From Pedosphaera sp. (GTDB taxonomy: Bacteria > Verrucomicrobiota > Verrucomicrobiia > Limisphaerales > UBA9464): DNA of 8,563 nt. Positions 7,273 to 8,563 of the stretch are shown in pieces; within the stretch, counting starts at the first letter, position 1; the number at the start of each line of letters is the position of its first letter. The stretch lies in NCBI GenBank assembly GCA_009695405.1, contig SIAZ01000158.1, positions 1 to 8,563 of the forward strand, read 5' to 3'. The notes beneath the pieces are model-generated. The model searched no databases and was not told where the DNA came from. It saw only the letters and a list, made by a program, of their open reading frames with translations. The translations under genes and the position numbers were made by a program.

Positions 7273-7676
7273 TTGAGCCCAAAGTCACTATACTGCTTGT
7301 CGACGACGATGCGGATTTTCGTAACCTTTTGGAGAAAGTCATTCTCCGTTTTGGGATGGAGGTGGTCAAGGCAAGCGATGGAAATGAGGCTATCGAAAAA
7401 CTGAGTCAGCAAAGCTTTAACCTACTGATCACTGACATACTGATGCCGAACGTGGAAGGGATAGAGTTGATATTGAAAATTTGGAAGGACTATCCAACTA
7501 TGCCGGTTATTGCGATGTCAGCAGGCGGACGTTTAAAGGCGGAAGGTTATCTTAAAATGGCCATGGCCTTTGGCACCAAAGAGGTCTTGGAAAAGCCGTT
7601 TGCTATGGATGTTTTTATCGCAGCTATTCGTCGAGTTCTTGGAGGGTCTGTCCCTCCCGAACTTGGAGGCGGTTGA
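7269..7676 (+). CDS. Single-domain CheY-like response regulator
   Basis: 135 residues, a complete receiver domain and nothing else. Visible signature: acidic pair Asp12/Asp13 in ILLVDDDADF, phosphoacceptor Asp56 in NLLITDILMPNVEG, switch Ser84 in VIAMSAGG, and Lys109 followed by Pro110 in VLEKPF. The end (GGSVPPELGGG) is too short for an output domain. The ATG shares ATGA with the kinase stop (7269-7272), a classic translational-coupling overlap, and no independent Shine-Dalgarno is seen. The most economical role is phosphate acceptor or shuttle for the upstream kinase, or a protein-interaction regulator of unknown target. No HPt protein or DNA-binding regulator is in the window, so the output is not defined here. 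The alternative, that it competes with the kinase's own receiver as a phosphate sink, cannot be excluded. Confidence 0.93.
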   Translation: MIEPKVTILLVDDDADFRNLLEKVILRFGMEVVKASDGNEAIEKLSQQSFNLLITDILMPNVEGIELILKIWKDYPTMPVIAMSAGGRLKAEGYLKMAMAFGTKEVLEKPFAMDVFIAAIRRVLGGSVPPELGGG

Positions 7677-7800
7677 GAGCTTTAGATCCGCCTTTAGTTG
7701 AAGCGGCACTAGAATTAACCTCATCTTCCCTGTCGGTCGCTCCCATTTGGTTTTCGCTAGTTACCAAGCCCCGTGGCGCATCACAGGACAACGAGTATTC

Positions 7801-8361
7801 ATGAAAAGTCTAGGTTTAATCCCCGCTGACGCCGAATATATCACGGGATTTTCGGTTAGAGTTTTCCGCAGGATCAGCTCTCCACTCTGGTTCCTTGGAT
7901 GGGTCTTTTTGACAGGATGCGCCTCTTTACGGGGACCCTCTCTGGAGGTGACAGCACCGAGGATTAGCGGTCGTGTGGTCCATGCGGATACAGGGGAACC
8001 CATAGCTGGGGCTCGGGTGGATCGTCGGGTTGTTTTTCTGCGGCAACCCACTGGAGGATTCAGGAAGGGTGCGGAAGCGATGATGCTCTTGCAGGATGAA
8101 GAGAGGACGGCTTCAGACGGTCGATTTTCACTTCCCACCCGCAAGGCAGCTCTTCTTTTCTCAATCGGTGAAAAACCTTTGAATTTAGGTTTGGTGATTC
8201 GGCGAACCGGATTTTTGACCTGGCAGACAAACTACACTCTGAAAGCCTTAGTTAATGATCCCAACGAGGTTCGAATCAGTGCGGGTGACATTCGACTGGC
8301 ACCGCATGGATCGATCGGGAGTCAGACGGCCCCAGTCAGTTCTACGCAGACAGCCAGATGA
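7801..8361 (+). CDS. Putative lipoprotein with a carboxypeptidase-regulatory-like domain
   Basis: From the ATG at 7801 the product is 186 residues; a TTG at 7747 in the same frame would add 18 residues, but the ATG is nearer a normal signal-peptide length. Residues 20-39 form a basic then hydrophobic export segment (RVFRRISSPLWFLGWVFLTG) ending at a lipobox LTGC with Cys40 as the predicted lipidation site. The n-region (1-24) is long. Residues about 54-168 look like one carboxypeptidase-regulatory-type beta-sandwich: ISGRVVHADTGEPIAGARV, SDGRFSLPT at 105-113, a late LVIRRTGFLTW strand, and IRLAP near the end. Such domains usually bind or present extracytoplasmic ligands or add structural modules, without catalysis. 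The tail is Ser/Thr/Gln-rich. It lies 124 bases after the response regulator on the same strand, so co-transcription is possible but not shown. No specific function can be given. Confidence 0.72.
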   Translation: MKSLGLIPADAEYITGFSVRVFRRISSPLWFLGWVFLTGCASLRGPSLEVTAPRISGRVVHADTGEPIAGARVDRRVVFLRQPTGGFRKGAEAMMLLQDEERTASDGRFSLPTRKAALLFSIGEKPLNLGLVIRRTGFLTWQTNYTLKALVNDPNEVRISAGDIRLAPHGSIGSQTAPVSSTQTAR

Positions 8362-8423
8362 TCGGAAGCGACGGCCTCTGGAAGAGGTTGGCTGTGACGG
8401 ATTGTCCAGTGCTTGCTCCGGTG

Positions 8424-8446
8424 CATTCACAAGTTGTCGGTGAATG
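8424..8446 (+). repeat. Inverted repeat covering the start codon of the right-edge gene
   Basis: CATTCAC at 8424-8430 and GTGAATG at 8440-8446 form a perfect 7-base stem with a 9-base loop, and the right arm contains the ATG at 8444-8446. If folded in mRNA it would bury the start codon. If in DNA, it could mark the edge of a mobile gene. Stems of this size arise by chance several times in a window this long, so the position is the only argument. Confidence 0.3.
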
Positions 8447-8563
8447 AGCTGGACTACCGGTGGCAAAGAGCTCATAAAGCAGGGCGTGCTTAAAGAACTA
8501 GTATTGCAAGGGCGACGGATGGGATCTGAGGAAGTGGAGTGGTTACGGAGATGGATTGAGGAG
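8444..8563 (+). CDS. Start of a DUF4338 (DruA-like) protein gene, cut by the window edge
   Basis: The ATG at 8444 opens a frame that stays open for all 40 codons to the edge; a TGA directly before it (8441-8443) rules out an earlier in-frame start. The residues read KELIKQGVLKELVLQGRRMG then SEEVEWLRRWIEE. From memory, DUF4338 proteins have an N-terminal segment of the form 'GR.(i/v)..e.v..(i/l)r.(l/w)I.e.P.wSR..L...lC', and GRRMGSEEVEWLRRWIEE fits its first half. The diagnostic WSR/LC part would lie just outside. DUF4338 is the hallmark of DruA in Druantia antiphage systems but is also common in stand-alone, transposon-associated genes, and I cannot tell which applies. No clear ribosome binding site is seen; a small hairpin covers the start. 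The preceding 82 bases (8362-8443) show no gene. Confidence 0.42.
   Translation, partial: MSWTTGGKELIKQGVLKELVLQGRRMGSEEVEWLRRWIEE

Noticed and set aside
7641..7657. GGAGGG/CCCTCC hairpin with a five-base loop near the end of the response regulator gene
   Set aside because: It lies inside the coding sequence, has no following T tract, and is explained by the Gly/Pro codons encoded there; not a supportable terminator.
7688..7706. Imperfect stem CCGCCTT / AAGCGG after the response regulator gene
   Set aside because: It has a bulge, only about six pairs, and no T tract; indistinguishable from chance.
8248..8475. 75-residue minus-strand frame, and a 62-residue plus-strand frame at 8255-8443, over the lipoprotein gene end
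   Set aside because: Both are low-complexity shadows overlapping the better supported lipoprotein and right-edge genes.
1..8563. CRISPR array, tRNA, rRNA or complete insertion sequence
   Set aside because: No regularly spaced repeats, cloverleaf-like segments, rRNA signatures or paired terminal repeats around a full transposase were found by reading both strands.

Overview
This window looks like chromosomal DNA from a bacterium of the Verrucomicrobiota or a near relative. The main support is the alanyl-tRNA synthetase, whose N-terminal wording (for example SRAADTQKCIRAGGKHND followed by DDVGLDTYHHTFFEMLGNWS) resembles what I recall of that phylum. The presence of DUF4338-like and degraded transposase-like genes fits too. 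This is recognition from memory, not a database result.

Layout, left to right. Bases 1-1250 are accessory and decayed. They hold a possible C-terminal tail of a gene entering from the left (3-101), a gene-poor stretch, a frameshifted remnant of what may be a helix-turn-helix mobile-element protein (336-727, +), and a truncated transposase carrying only the N-terminal DUF772-type region (724-1248, -). Bases 1387-4119 (-) encode a complete alanyl-tRNA synthetase, the one housekeeping gene here. A 195-base divergent intergenic region follows.

Bases 4315-7272 (+) hold one large sensor gene. Joined across two single-base frameshifts it would be a 985-residue protein: about ten membrane helices, two PAS-like domains, a histidine kinase of the NtrB/FixL-like H-box type, and a C-terminal receiver. 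The two shifts sit in homopolymers (five T at 4704-4708 and seven G at 5288-5294) and cancel each other. As written, only the soluble PAS-kinase-receiver half is intact (5296-7272). Its stop overlaps the start of a single-domain CheY-like response regulator (7269-7676). The pair therefore forms a translationally coupled phosphorelay with no DNA-binding or enzymatic output domain in view.

Downstream are a probable lipoprotein with a carboxypeptidase-regulatory-like beta-sandwich (best start 7801, end 8361) and, at the right edge, the first 40 codons of a gene resembling the N-terminus of DUF4338 (DruA-like) proteins (8444 to the end).

I see no tRNA, rRNA, CRISPR array or complete insertion sequence. 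The points most worth checking are the doubly frameshifted sensor with its unrecognised membrane domain, and the DUF4338-like gene that leaves the window.
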